From an uncultured Steroidobacter sp. (GTDB lineage: Bacteria > Pseudomonadota > Gammaproteobacteria > Steroidobacterales > Steroidobacteraceae): a stretch of DNA of 64,000 nucleotides. Location of the stretch: contig NZ_CALFXI010000090.1 of the NCBI RefSeq assembly GCF_937958065.1, positions 1-64,000 on the forward strand, in the 5' to 3' direction. Positions within the stretch are counted from its first letter, which is position 1, and each line of letters begins with the position of its first letter. A program made the translations under genes and the position numbers. Under the pieces are notes generated by a model, which saw only the letters and a program-made list of their open reading frames with translations, searched no databases and had not been told where the DNA came from. Below are positions 1-8,519 of the stretch, in pieces.

Positions 1-41
1 GCATTGAGCTAACCAGTACTAATTGCCCGTGAGGCTTGACC
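1..41 (+). rRNA. rrl: 23S rRNA, 3' end (partial)
   Basis: The first ~41 bases match the conserved 3' tail of bacterial 23S rRNA (GAGCTAACC, then GTACTAATTG, then CGTGAGGCTTGACC). The rest of the gene lies left of the window. The mature 3' end is placed at the GGCTTGACC motif by similarity and could be off by a few bases. Confidence 0.9.
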
Positions 42-205
42 ATATAACACCCAATCAGCTTGGGTGCCCTTATGGCAATCATGTTGATACTCAATGTGAC
101 ATTGATTCACGAACGGTCGTTGAATCGAAATGTTGTCAAAACAACTCCGAATTCACTGCAGGCGAGCGCTTGAAACACAGCAATCGACTGCGACGTGAGC
201 CAGTT
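42..205 (+). other. 23S-5S internal transcribed spacer
   Basis: This spacer between 23S and 5S contains no tRNA that I can see. Directly after the 23S end there is a perfect 7-bp hairpin (CACCCAA at 48-54 and TTGGGTG at 60-66, loop 5 nt). It may take part in rRNA processing. No protein is expected here. Confidence 0.75.
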
Positions 206-324
206 TGCCTGGCGGCAATAGCGAGCAGGAACCACCCGATCCCATATCGAACTCGGAAGTGAAAATGCTTTGCGCCGATGGTAGTGTGTCCTTCGGGCAT
301 GCAAGAGTAGGTCACTGCCAGGCT
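206..324 (+). rRNA. rrf: 5S rRNA
   Basis: A ~119-nt segment starts TGCCTGGCGGC and ends CACTGCCAGGCT, so the two ends pair to form helix I of 5S rRNA. The internal motifs ACCCGATCCCAT and CGAACTCGGAAGTGAAA, and the GATGGTAGTGTG segment, are the standard 5S landmarks. It follows the 23S end in the same orientation, as expected for the last gene of an rRNA operon. Confidence 0.96.
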
Positions 325-339
325 CTTAAATGAAGCGGA

Positions 340-371
340 AGCCCCGCCGGATGACTCCGGCGGGGCTTTTT
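340..371 (+). terminator. Rho-independent terminator of the rRNA operon
   Basis: A perfect 11-bp GC-rich stem (AGCCCCGCCGG at 340-350, CCGGCGGGGCT at 357-367) with a 6-nt loop is followed by a T run. It sits 16 bp after the 5S rRNA and is a classic intrinsic terminator. Confidence 0.93.
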
Positions 372-446
372 GCTCTTGAGAATTCGCTTTTGTAATCGCT
401 ACAAACAATCTGCCAAATACTTGCTTGGTGATCAGGGGTTGATCCG

Positions 447-611
447 ATGAACACAGTCGAACGCCGGCGGCTCGTCAAGGCTCAGGTCATCGATGTGCAG
501 GTCGCCAAGACCGCGGTGAACGCTTCCAAGCGTCAGCGGGCCGAGGCCGTCAAAGTGCTCAGCAAGGACATGGCCGCTCGGCATTTCAATCAGCTGCGCG
601 CCGCGAGCTGA
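447..611 (+). CDS. small basic hypothetical protein (54 aa)
   Basis: The ATG at 447 is preceded by AGGGG at 434-438, 8 nt away, and the frame runs 54 codons to TGA at 609-611. The predicted product begins MNTVERRRLV and ends NQLRAAS. It is rich in Arg, Lys, Ala and Val with no Gly or Pro, which suggests a single amphipathic helical protein. There is no signal peptide or membrane segment. It lies alone between the rRNA terminator and the converging 3' end of dnaE2. I do not recognise a family. The good ribosome site and helix-like composition support a real gene, but the small size limits confidence. Confidence 0.6.
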   Translation: MNTVERRRLVKAQVIDVQVAKTAVNASKRQRAEAVKVLSKDMAARHFNQLRAAS

Positions 612-632
612 CTCTCCCCCAGTTCGATTTTC

Positions 633-3600
633 TCAGTGGAAGTCGCGCGACTTGCGCGGCAACGTTCTCACCCAGTGGGAATAGTCTTCCACTTCGGTCG
701 CCACCACGTGCACGACCGATTCCGCGCTCTGCAACTCCCCGGTCACGACCATGAAGTTCGACTGCAGGATGCGCTGTCGATACATCTCGAAGACCGATGG
801 CCAGATGATGATGTTGTTGATGCCGGTCTCGTCCTCCAGCGAGGCGAAGATCACACCGTTGGCGGTTTGCGGATGCTGCAGATGAGTGACCAGGCCCCCC
901 ACGCGCACCGTTCGTCCGTTGCGCATCGAGTCGAGCTCGCGACGGGTCACGATGCCTGAAGCGCGCAGCTTCGGCCGCAGCACCGCCATCGGATGCCGTC
1001 CTGTGCTCAATCCCATTTGTCGATAGTCGCGCTGAATCTCTTCCCACTCCGTGGGGATCGGCAGCTGCGGTGTCGTTTCGGCAGCCGCAAGTCCCGTCAA
1101 CGCTCCAGGTAGATTCTCGATTCCCAGTGCGCTCCAGAGAGCCTGATTCCGATGCTGGCTCAAACTTCGAAAAGCACCGCTGGTTGCGAGCGCCTTGGTG
1201 GCGCGTGATTTCAACCCCGCGCGATGAGCCACGTCTTCTACTGAAGTGAATGGCGCGACTGCGCGCGCCGCGACGACGTTCATTGCGTCGTCCCTGTGCA
1301 AACCCTTGATCAGTCGCATACCGAGGCGAATCGCAAACCACGGGCCGTTGCTGCCATCGGGAAGCTCGCGGCTGCCGTCGGGCTCGAGCGTGCAGTCGTA
1401 ATCGCTCACGGTCACGTCGACGGGCAGGACCTTCACCTGCTGCCGCTTCGCCTGTTCGAGCAACTGCGCCGGCTGATAGAAGCCCATCGGCTGACTGTTG
1501 ATCAGTCCTGCGATGAATGCCGCCGGCCGATGGCACTTCAGCCAGCTCGAAAAATACGTCAGCAGCGCGAATGAGGCGGAGTGCGATTCGGGGAAGCCAT
1601 ACTCGCCGAAGCCCTCGATCTGTTTGTAGATCTGTTCGGCGAACTCAGGCGTATAGCCCCTTTCGTACATTCCCTGCATCAGCTTGTCGCGGTACATGCT
1701 CATGTTGCCGCTGCGTTCCCACGCGCCCATCGAGCGCCGCAGCTCATCGGCTTCGCCAGGAGAGAATCCGGCGGCGGTCACGGCGATCTGCATGACCTGT
1801 TCCTGGAAGATGGGCACACCGCGCGTCTTCTCGAGGATGGGGCGCAGCGACTCGCTCGGATAGGGAATGTCCTCGGGCTTCATCGAGCGGCGCTGCAGAT
1901 ACGGATGCACCATGCCGCCCTTGATCGGACCGGGACGGACGATGGCGACCTCGATCACCAGGTCGTAGTACTTCCTCGGTTTCAGGCGCGGCAACATGGT
2001 CATCTGCGCGCGCGACTCGATTTGAAAGACGCCGACGGTTTCGGCTTTGCAGATCATGTCGTACGTCGCAGGGTCTTCCAGCGGCACAGCATCCATCCGG
2101 GTCGGGCCGGTGCCAGCGGTGTGCAACAGCTCGAAGGTTTTTCGCATGGCCGTCAGCATGCCCAGCGCGAGCACGTCCACTTTCAGCAGCTTCAAGGTTT
2201 CCAGGTCATTCTTGTCCCACTGGATGATGGTGCGATCGGGCATGGCCGCGTTTTCGATGGGCACCAGCTCGCTGATGGGCTGCTCCGCGATCACGAACCC
2301 ACCCACGTGCTGCGAGAGGTGCCGAGGGAAGTTGAGCAGTTGCTCGACCAGCGCGAGCAGGCGTCGAGCGACCTCCCCATCGAGATGCATTCCCTGTGCG
2401 GCCATGTTCGCCCGCATGCGCTCGGGGTTGTCCCACCAGGCGTGCTGTTTCGCGAGCCGACCCACCATGTCTTCGGGCAGGCCGAGTGCCTTGCCCACGT
2501 CGCGAATCGCGCTGCGCGGCTGATAGGTGATGACAGTGGCTGCAATGGCGGCGCGCTTGCGGGAGTATTTGCGGAAAACGTGCTGGATCACTTCCTCCCG
2601 CCGCTCGTGCTCGAAATCCACGTCGATGTCGGGCGGCTCGCCCCGCTCTTCGCTGATGAAGCGTTCGAACAGCGCGGAGATCAGCTCGGGTTTCACTTCC
2701 GTGATACGCAGCGCATAGCAGACCACGGAATTCGCGGCCGAGCCGCGGCCCTGGCAAAGGATGGGTTCCTTGGGCTTGCCATCGTCGTCGATCTCGGCGC
2801 GCGCATACTCGACGATCTCGTGCACGGTCAGGAAGAAGTGTTCGTATTCCAGCTTCGCGATCAGCGTCAGCTCTTTTTCGATGGCCGCTCGGACCGATGC
2901 GGGTTCTCCTTGTGGCCAGCGATACTTGACACCAGCCTCCACCAGGTTGCGCAAGTGCTCACTCGCGTTCAATCCCGCGGGGACGATCTCTCTCGGATAC
3001 TGGTAACGCAGACTGCCCAGCGAAAAATCACAGCGCGCCGCGATGCATTGTGTTTCCTGCAGCAGGTCGGCTGGGTAAAGCTCTTCCAGCGCCGCTAGCG
3101 AACGCAGGTGACGCTCGCCATTCGGAAATAATCTGTGGCCGGCCGAGGCCAGCGTGCAGCCGTGGCGAATCGCCGTCATCGTATCCTGCAAGGCGCGCCG
3201 CTTCTCGGTGTGCATGTGGACGTCGCCGCTGGCGACCAGCGGAATATTCATGCGAGCGCCGAGTCGCCTCACTGTCGCGAGATGCTCGGCATCGTCCGCC
3301 TGCCGATGCAGCTCGACGGCGATCCAGCATCGATCGGGAAAAAGATTTCGGAGCCAGGCGGCGTGCGAGATCTCGGGATTGCGTGGTGCCACCCATAGGG
3401 CCAGACATTCGCTCAGATCGCTCGAGGCGCACTGGCTGCGAGTCAATCGATACTCGCCTTTCTTCGTATCGGCCCGCGCCAGGGTGATGAGCTGACAGAT
3501 CTGCGCGTAAGCCCTTTGCGAGGGCGCGAGCAGCACCAGGTGGGTTCCCTCGATAGTGCGAAACTCCGAGCCAATGATCAGCTTGAAACCGATCTTGCGC

Positions 3601-3764
3601 GCGGCTTCGTAGGCGCGCACCACGCCGGCCATCGAGCATTCATCCGTGATGGCCAGCGCCGAATAACCGAGGTTGTGAGCTTGATAAACCAGCTCGCCCG
3701 GATGCGATGCACCGCGCAGAAACGAGAAGTTGCTGACGCAGTGAAGCTCCGCGTACGCGCTCAT
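633..3764 (-). CDS. dnaE2: error-prone DNA polymerase DnaE2 (ImuC)
   Basis: The product (1043 aa) is an alpha-type C-family polymerase used for DNA-damage-induced mutagenesis with ImuA and ImuB. An N-terminal PHP domain starts at once (AELHCVSNFSFLRGASHP). The polymerase active site PDIDVDFEHERR carries the catalytic aspartates, a helix-hairpin-helix region follows, and the C-terminal OB fold contains GRTVRVGGLVTHLQHPQT. Length is typical for DnaE2 and shorter than replicative DnaE. The start was placed at the ATG beginning MSAYAELH because it overlaps the imuB stop by 4 nt (ATGA at 3761-3764). The frame stays open further upstream, but that extension lies inside imuB and looks non-homologous. 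It is the last gene of the lexA-imuA-imuB-dnaE2 operon and is presumably SOS-induced through LexA. Confidence 0.96.
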   Translation of the reverse strand: MSAYAELHCVSNFSFLRGASHPGELVYQAHNLGYSALAITDECSMAGVVRAYEAARKIGFKLIIGSEFRTIEGTHLVLLAPSQRAYAQICQLITLARADTKKGEYRLTRSQCASSDLSECLALWVAPRNPEISHAAWLRNLFPDRCWIAVELHRQADDAEHLATVRRLGARMNIPLVASGDVHMHTEKRRALQDTMTAIRHGCTLASAGHRLFPNGERHLRSLAALEELYPADLLQETQCIAARCDFSLGSLRYQYPREIVPAGLNASEHLRNLVEAGVKYRWPQGEPASVRAAIEKELTLIAKLEYEHFFLTVHEIVEYARAEIDDDGKPKEPILCQGRGSAANSVVCYALRITEVKPELISALFERFISEERGEPPDIDVDFEHERREEVIQHVFRKYSRKRAAIAATVITYQPRSAIRDVGKALGLPEDMVGRLAKQHAWWDNPERMRANMAAQGMHLDGEVARRLLALVEQLLNFPRHLSQHVGGFVIAEQPISELVPIENAAMPDRTIIQWDKNDLETLKLLKVDVLALGMLTAMRKTFELLHTAGTGPTRMDAVPLEDPATYDMICKAETVGVFQIESRAQMTMLPRLKPRKYYDLVIEVAIVRPGPIKGGMVHPYLQRRSMKPEDIPYPSESLRPILEKTRGVPIFQEQVMQIAVTAAGFSPGEADELRRSMGAWERSGNMSMYRDKLMQGMYERGYTPEFAEQIYKQIEGFGEYGFPESHSASFALLTYFSSWLKCHRPAAFIAGLINSQPMGFYQPAQLLEQAKRQQVKVLPVDVTVSDYDCTLEPDGSRELPDGSNGPWFAIRLGMRLIKGLHRDDAMNVVAARAVAPFTSVEDVAHRAGLKSRATKALATSGAFRSLSQHRNQALWSALGIENLPGALTGLAAAETTPQLPIPTEWEEIQRDYRQMGLSTGRHPMAVLRPKLRASGIVTRRELDSMRNGRTVRVGGLVTHLQHPQTANGVIFASLEDETGINNIIIWPSVFEMYRQRILQSNFMVVTGELQSAESVVHVVATEVEDYSHWVRTLPRKSRDFH

Positions 3765-5194
3765 GACCAGAACCCGTGCAGATGCCAGCTGCCGTCGCGC
3801 AGGTCTTTGAAGATCCACAGCGCGGCGCCTTGCTGCGTGCGGGCGATGAAGTAATCGCGCCGGACATCGCCGCCATCCCACCAGCCGCTTTCGATGCGTT
3901 CCGCCCCAGTCAGTGCCGGCATGCCACTGAGCTGCAGAGGCTTGGGCTCGGGCAGCAGCCACAAGGGGCGATCTGGGAAATCCAGAGGCGGACGCCGGTC
4001 TTCGGCAGCTGCGGTCGTCCAGCTGTGTTCCGGGCGATGCTCGGCCACAGCCTTGACGCCGTGAACTTGATTTTCACCCAGACGCGCGACGATTCGGTCG
4101 AGCGTATGGCCGAGCTCTTCGCCGTGCTCGGTCGCGCCGCTGAGCATGTCGACATTGAGCCCGGTGGGCATGGCGAACGTTTCCGCCGACAGCTCCAATG
4201 CCACCGAAGCCGAAGGCAGCTCCGTGTGTTCGAGCCGCTCCCGCGCTAGGGTTAGAAAACGTTCGCTGCTGCGATCGGGCATCGACAGACCGACATGGAT
4301 GACCGTCGCGACGGTATCCCGATGCACGAAGCGCAAGGTGAACTTCTGAACGCCGGTATCTCGTGCGCGCAGGAAGCCGACGAATTCACGCAGCATGCGT
4401 CGCAACGGAAACAGCAGCGCTTCGGTGCTGTGAATTTCCGCGTCGAACTCGAAACGCGCGTGATATTTCGGCGGCAGTCGATAGGTAGGTCGCGGATCGG
4501 GTGCGGCGCCAGTGAGCCGGTCCAGATAGTTGCACACCTCGGGTCCGAAGCGTTTGGCGACTCCGTCGCGAGGCAAAGCCAGCAGCAGGCCGACGGTGCG
4601 CACTCCGACTGACTGCAACTGCTGAGTAATCCAGGGATCCAGATTGAGCCAGTGCACAGAGATATTCTCGATGCGAGCGCGGAGGGCTGCCGCGGTCGTG
4701 ATGGCGACGCGGACTCCAGTGCGAGCCAGCAGTGCCGCGCCTTCCAATGTCGGCGCGATGCCGAGTTGATAGCTGTAGGACAGCTTGCCCAGCTCGGCTT
4801 CCAATTGTTCGATGAGCTTGCGGAAGCCGCCGAACAAACGCAGGCTCGCGCCGATTTCCAGCCACAAGGCCGTGGTTCGCGCCCGCTGCAGGTCGGCGAA
4901 CAATTCTCCGAGGATCACCGTGCCGCTGAATTGATAAGCCCACGTCGCCAGACGTTCCAGTGCCGCCTGTTCGGCGGTGAGGCGGCGTTCCATGGCGATT
5001 ACCTCGGGCAGGATCGCCAGCGCAGTGGTGAAGTTCATTGCCGGCTGCAAGCCGATGCGCCCGGCGGCTGGATTGCAGCAAACGACCGAGCGCACATTGC
5101 CTTCCAATACCGTGACCAGGGTGGGCCGCTCGCCTTGCTCACATTGCAAAGCTTCGAGAGGCAACTGGGGCAGGGTGATACAAAGCCACAGCAT
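3761..5194 (-). CDS. imuB: ImuB, Y-family polymerase-like protein
   Basis: The product (477 aa) is the non-catalytic Y-family homologue that, in known systems, links DnaE2 to the beta clamp. The N-terminus reads LWLCITLPQLPLEAL where active Y polymerases have the DxD-containing motif, so the catalytic carboxylates are missing, as expected for ImuB. The middle carries the helix-hairpin-helix fingers region (around HWLNLDPWITQQLQSVGV), and the C-terminal tail has the typical aromatic/proline-rich WLLPEPKPL segment. It overlaps dnaE2 by 4 nt and follows imuA after 17 nt, so the three are translationally close and co-transcribed. Identification is firm from sequence and context. Confidence 0.94.
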   Translation of the reverse strand: MLWLCITLPQLPLEALQCEQGERPTLVTVLEGNVRSVVCCNPAAGRIGLQPAMNFTTALAILPEVIAMERRLTAEQAALERLATWAYQFSGTVILGELFADLQRARTTALWLEIGASLRLFGGFRKLIEQLEAELGKLSYSYQLGIAPTLEGAALLARTGVRVAITTAAALRARIENISVHWLNLDPWITQQLQSVGVRTVGLLLALPRDGVAKRFGPEVCNYLDRLTGAAPDPRPTYRLPPKYHARFEFDAEIHSTEALLFPLRRMLREFVGFLRARDTGVQKFTLRFVHRDTVATVIHVGLSMPDRSSERFLTLARERLEHTELPSASVALELSAETFAMPTGLNVDMLSGATEHGEELGHTLDRIVARLGENQVHGVKAVAEHRPEHSWTTAAAEDRRPPLDFPDRPLWLLPEPKPLQLSGMPALTGAERIESGWWDGGDVRRDYFIARTQQGAALWIFKDLRDGSWHLHGFWS

Positions 5195-5211
5195 GAGAAA
5201 TCATCACCGGG

Positions 5212-5868
5212 TCAGGTGTTGGCGGTGAGACGTTGCCGACCTGCGGATTCCAAGCCACCAACTGCCAATGACATGCCGGCGCGCGCGCCCCGGCATTTGA
5301 CGATATCGACGTTCAACTGCCCGACTGCATCCGCCTGCAAGCGCAGCCTGACGGCCGCGGGCGAGGACTCATGAGCCGCGCTCGGTGGTCGATAAACAAA
5401 CCCGATGCTGCTGCCCGCTTCGGCCGCGAGCTGCAGTCGACGCACTTCACGATCGCGAATCGCCGAGGGCCACGCCAGCACCGCGCCAAACGACTTGCAA
5501 CGCAAGGTCTGCTCGGCGGACCACAGAATGTCGGCGGCGCTCTGGGCGCGAATGATCCAAAAATGCTCCAGCCGCAGCCCATGGCGAAGCAGGGCTGGAG
5601 CGAACGGAATATAAGGCGGCGCGATCATGGCCACATGACGCTCGCTCTGCGTGATCTTCGCCAGTGCCGGCATCAGCAGGCGCAGCTCGCCGATGCCATC
5701 GCTCACCGGCATCAGCTCGACGATGGTTCCCGATTGCCAGCCGCCGCCGGGCAGCACCGCATCGAGACTGGCCGAGCCGCTGGGCTCGACGCGCGGCGGT
5801 GGGCCCTCGCGGCCGTTCCGGCACAGCCGCGCCAGTTGCTCCAATGTTTCCGCACGAGACGCGCTCAT
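5212..5868 (-). CDS. imuA: ImuA, RecA-like translesion synthesis accessory protein
   Basis: The product (218 aa) is the small RecA/SulA-related partner of the ImuABC mutasome. The central fold matches a RecA-like core: GSASLDAVLPGGGWQSGTIVEL, then a hydrophobic strand HVAMIAPPYIPFAPALL and FWIIRAQSAADILWSAEQ. It lacks a proper Walker A lysine, as is usual in ImuA. It lies between lexA (63-nt gap) and imuB (17-nt gap) on the same strand. Regulation by the LexA site upstream of lexA is the likely arrangement. The function is known from the family; nothing unusual was seen. Confidence 0.92.
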   Translation of the reverse strand: MSASRAETLEQLARLCRNGREGPPPRVEPSGSASLDAVLPGGGWQSGTIVELMPVSDGIGELRLLMPALAKITQSERHVAMIAPPYIPFAPALLRHGLRLEHFWIIRAQSAADILWSAEQTLRCKSFGAVLAWPSAIRDREVRRLQLAAEAGSSIGFVYRPPSAAHESSPAAVRLRLQADAVGQLNVDIVKCRGARAGMSLAVGGLESAGRQRLTANT

Positions 5869-5931
5869 GGCTGCAAACGGGACAGATTTGATTGCTCCTG
5901 AAACATGGCGGTGCGGCCGGGGGCAGCGAAA

Positions 5932-6597
5932 TCAGATCTGTCCCCTGTTCAGCGAAGTGCGAATCACCCCCACCGCCAGCCCTTCGATGGACAACTCCTG
6001 CTCACGCAAATCGATCTCGATGGGCCGGTAGGCCGCGTTCGCGGGTTCCAGCCGCACCGTGTGACCTTGCCGCCGGTAGTACTTCACGGTCGCCTCGTCC
6101 TCATCGACCAGGCGCGCGACCACGATCTGGCCGTTGCGGACCTGCGATGTTTGATGAACAGCAAGCAGGTCGTGATCGAGGATGTCGGCGTCCTTCATGC
6201 TGTCGCCGCGGACCCGAAGCAGGAAATCGGCGTGCGGCTTGAACAGCGAGGCGTCGACGGTGACATGCTCTTCTACATGAGAGCTCGCCAGAATCGGCGC
6301 GCCGGCGGCGATGCGCCCCAACAGCGGCAAGCTCGAAGACGATCTGGACGGAGCGCGAGCCAGGCGCGCCGGCGCCGAGGCGAATCCCTCACGCACCCGA
6401 ATGCCCCGTGAGATCCCGGGCACCAGCTCGATGGCGCCCTTGCTCTCCAGCGCGCGCAGATGCTGATCGATGCCTTGCCGATTCTTGAGCCCCAGGCCCT
6501 CGGCGATTTCCCCACGCGTTGGCGGCAGGCCGTCGCTTTCCATGAAGCGGCGGATAAAAGCCAATACTTCCAGTTGTTTGCGGGTGAGCTCGGACAT
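5932..6597 (-). CDS. lexA: LexA repressor
   Basis: The SOS repressor (221 aa) contains an N-terminal winged helix (MSELTRKQLEVLAFIRRF, then PPTRGEIAEGLGLKNRQGID). The C-terminal S24 peptidase domain has the autocleavage bond Ala98-Gly99 (GRIAAGAPIL), catalytic Ser133 (RGDSMKDADIL) and Lys172 (EATVKYYRRQ). The frame is open upstream, but MSELTRKQ is the conserved LexA start and the candidate operator lies just before it, so the ATG at 6597 was chosen. It leads the imuA-imuB-dnaE2 operon, an arrangement known in many Proteobacteria in which LexA controls its own mutasome operon. A second LexA paralogue elsewhere in the genome is possible. Confidence 0.95.
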   Translation of the reverse strand: MSELTRKQLEVLAFIRRFMESDGLPPTRGEIAEGLGLKNRQGIDQHLRALESKGAIELVPGISRGIRVREGFASAPARLARAPSRSSSSLPLLGRIAAGAPILASSHVEEHVTVDASLFKPHADFLLRVRGDSMKDADILDHDLLAVHQTSQVRNGQIVVARLVDEDEATVKYYRRQGHTVRLEPANAAYRPIEIDLREQELSIEGLAVGVIRTSLNRGQI

Positions 6598-6954
6598 AGC
6601 GGGTCGGGGTGGGGGCCCTGGCCAGGGCGATACCAGACAAACGTCTGGTAGGGAGTCTAGGATCCTTTGGGCGCCACCACAAGCTCCCATCGCTCGGTTC
6701 CGAGCGTCACCCGAAACTGAACTCTCAGGCGCCAAACGTGATCGAGTTGGCGAACGCGCAGGCAACGAATCCCGCATGAATCTCAATGACCTCGTGCTCG
6801 CGAATTAGCCGTTGCGAGTATCCCTTAACCTCCCATTAACGGCTGGCGAACTGAAGTGACAGTCTCCGCTATACTTCCGGCTCCCTGCTCTTCGCTAATC
6901 GCACTAACGGAAGACGATGCGACGCGAACCACAACAACTCAGAGCCGCCCGAGA
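6598..6954. other. divergent intergenic region between lexA and the ECF sigma gene
   Basis: This 357-bp region separates divergent genes and carries no convincing gene of its own. On the minus side it holds the candidate LexA operator (6631-6650). On the plus side a TATACT hexamer at 6870-6875 resembles a -10 box, about 80 bp before the sigma gene; I see no good -35 partner. If this -10 is used, the ATG at 6856 cannot be the sigma factor start, which supports the start at 6955. Confidence 0.5.
6631..6650. promoter_or_regulatory. candidate LexA operator upstream of lexA
   Basis: TACCAGACAAACGTCTGGTA is a perfect 8-bp inverted repeat with a 4-bp spacer, centred about 43 bp upstream of the lexA ATG. 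It is the only strong palindrome seen in this gap, and lexA genes are normally self-regulated. It is not the E. coli CTGT-N8-ACAG box, although CAGAC/GTCTG arms are present. Assignment to LexA is inferred from position and symmetry. Confidence 0.6.
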
Positions 6955-7512
6955 ATGACGGACTCAGTACTCGCTCGAGTCGCACAAGGAGATGCGCGTG
7001 CCGTGCACGAGTGCATCGATCAGTTCGGCAGTCTCATCTGGTCCATCGCCCGACGCCTGACGCGCACCCGCGCCGATGCCGAGGACGCGGTCCAGGAAAT
7101 TTTCACCGATGTCTGGCGCAGCGCCGGCCGGTTCGATCCCAACCAGGGTTCGGAGAAAGTCTTCGTCGCGACCATCGCGCGGCGTCGTTTGATCGATCGG
7201 ATGCGCCGGGCCGCGCATCAGGCCCGCACCGAATCCACCGACGACATCGATTCGCTGGGCTGGGCCGATCCGGGCAACAGCGCCGAAGTGTGCGCCGAGG
7301 CCTCGGCGGCCGCTCGCGCGGTGATGCAGTTGCGGCCGGAACAAAGACAGGTGCTGGAGCTTGGGATCCTGCAGGGATTGAGTCATTCGGAAATTGCCGA
7401 TGTGCTGCAAATGCCGCTGGGTACAGTGAAAACCATGATGCGGCGAGGATTGATCCAGGTGCGTGAGTTGATGGGCATTCAGAACGCCGCCTCCGACGGG
7501 GTGCGCTCATGA
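6955..7512 (+). CDS. ECF-type RNA polymerase sigma factor
   Basis: The product (185 aa) is a sigma-70 family, extracytoplasmic-function factor. Region 2 is seen as CIDQFGSLIWSIARRLTR followed by AEDAVQEIFTDVWR. Region 4 is LRPEQRQVLELGILQG then LSHSEIADVLQMPLGTVK, the recognition helix-turn-helix. The start at 6955 (MTDSVLARVAQGD) matches the usual N-terminus; the frame also has an ATG at 6856, but that stretch is not sigma-like. The stop overlaps the next gene's start by 4 nt (ATGA at 7509-7512), so sigma and anti-sigma are coupled. It is closest in type to SigK/RskA-regulated factors. The target regulon is unknown. Confidence 0.92.
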   Translation: MTDSVLARVAQGDARAVHECIDQFGSLIWSIARRLTRTRADAEDAVQEIFTDVWRSAGRFDPNQGSEKVFVATIARRRLIDRMRRAAHQARTESTDDIDSLGWADPGNSAEVCAEASAAARAVMQLRPEQRQVLELGILQGLSHSEIADVLQMPLGTVKTMMRRGLIQVRELMGIQNAASDGVRS

Positions 7513-8420
7513 GCAACTCAGTCATGCAGAACCCGAGGCTGGTGGAGCTGCTGGTGCAGCGGGCCGTCGACGGCTTGAATTCTTCCGAGCGCGCCGAGCT
7601 GAAGCAGCTGCTGTCCGAAGAGAAATATGTGGACGCCGGTCGTTTCGAATACACCGCCGCCGCGTTGTTGCTCGCCAGTGATGTGGAGAATCACGAGCAC
7701 GAAGAGATGCCGTACAGCCTGCGCGAGCGATTGATGGCGCAGGCGGATACAGTGGCGGCTTCGATGCCGCCGTCGGCGTCCCGTCAGAGCGCTGCGCAGC
7801 CACGCGTCATCAGCATCGCCGGTCGTTCTCGTTCGCCCACCGCCGCGCCGGCCGTGAGCGCACCGCCGGCACAGAAGTCGTCGGCCTCGCGCAAGTCTTC
7901 TTCATGGGGCGGCAGGGCCGGTTGGTTCGCAGCCGCTGCAAGCGTGCTGATCGCGCTCGCCGGCTGGTGGCCGCGATTGCAGAGCGGCGGCGCAGCGGTC
8001 GAAGCTCCGGTCGCCAGCACGCTGGAACAGGAGCGGCAGCAGTTGCTCGCTCAACAGGGCGTGATGCGGCGGACCTGGCAGACCACTCAGGACCCCGCGG
8101 CCAGCGGCGTCACCGGCGACGTGGTGTGGGATCAGCGCACCCAGAACGGCTATCTGCGTTTCCGCGGCCTGCAGGCAAACAATGCCAACGAGATGCAATA
8201 TCAGCTGTGGATCTTCGACGGCACGCGCGATGAGCGCTATCCAGTCGACGGCGGCGTGTTCGATGTGCCGCCGGGGCAGGGCGAGGTGATCATTCCCATC
8301 ACCGCCAAGCTGCAGATCCGCAACCCTGCGATGTTCGCGGTCACCATCGAGAAGCCTGGCGGCTCGGTCGTCTCCAGCCGCGACCGCATCGTGGTGCTTG
8401 CTCCGGTCGCCGCCGGTTGA
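7509..8420 (+). CDS. RskA-like anti-sigma factor (membrane protein)
   Basis: The product (303 aa) has a cytoplasmic N-terminal anti-sigma region (about 1-80, RAVDGLNSSERAELKQLL), an Ala/Ser/Pro-rich linker, one membrane helix near residues 138-156 (GWFAAAASVLIALAGWW), and a periplasmic RskA C-terminal domain. That domain is marked by GDVVWDQRTQNGYLRFRGL, then YQLWIFDGTRDERYPVDGG and IPITAKLQI. Overlap with the upstream ECF sigma gene indicates that this protein binds and restrains it. Release presumably follows a membrane signal; no protease site can be read directly. Identification is good. Confidence 0.9.
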   Translation: MSNSVMQNPRLVELLVQRAVDGLNSSERAELKQLLSEEKYVDAGRFEYTAAALLLASDVENHEHEEMPYSLRERLMAQADTVAASMPPSASRQSAAQPRVISIAGRSRSPTAAPAVSAPPAQKSSASRKSSSWGGRAGWFAAAASVLIALAGWWPRLQSGGAAVEAPVASTLEQERQQLLAQQGVMRRTWQTTQDPAASGVTGDVVWDQRTQNGYLRFRGLQANNANEMQYQLWIFDGTRDERYPVDGGVFDVPPGQGEVIIPITAKLQIRNPAMFAVTIEKPGGSVVSSRDRIVVLAPVAAG

Positions 8421-8445
8421 TCGGCTCGTCTGACCCTGCATAAAA

Positions 8446-8473
8446 CATCGGCCCTCTCTTGGGAGGGCCGATG
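8446..8473. terminator. bidirectional hairpin terminator
   Basis: A perfect 11-bp stem (CATCGGCCCTC at 8446-8456, GAGGGCCGATG at 8463-8473) with a 6-nt loop lies between the converging anti-sigma gene and the sigma-54 activator gene. Read on the minus strand it is followed by TGTTTTATG, a short T run, so it best fits the end of the activator transcript. It may also stop the plus-strand transcript. Confidence 0.7.
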
Positions 8474-8519
8474 GCGGTCTGCCAGGTGAGGATCTGGCGC
8501 TGGTCTCAACTCGAAAACA

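Noticed and set aside
42..205. tRNA gene in the rRNA spacer
   Set aside because: No cloverleaf or T-loop sequence could be found; only a short hairpin after the 23S end.
1581..3098. 505-codon open frame on the plus strand
   Set aside because: Antisense to dnaE2 and typical of long chance frames in GC-rich DNA; the sequence is His/Arg-rich with no domain, and dnaE2 is certain.
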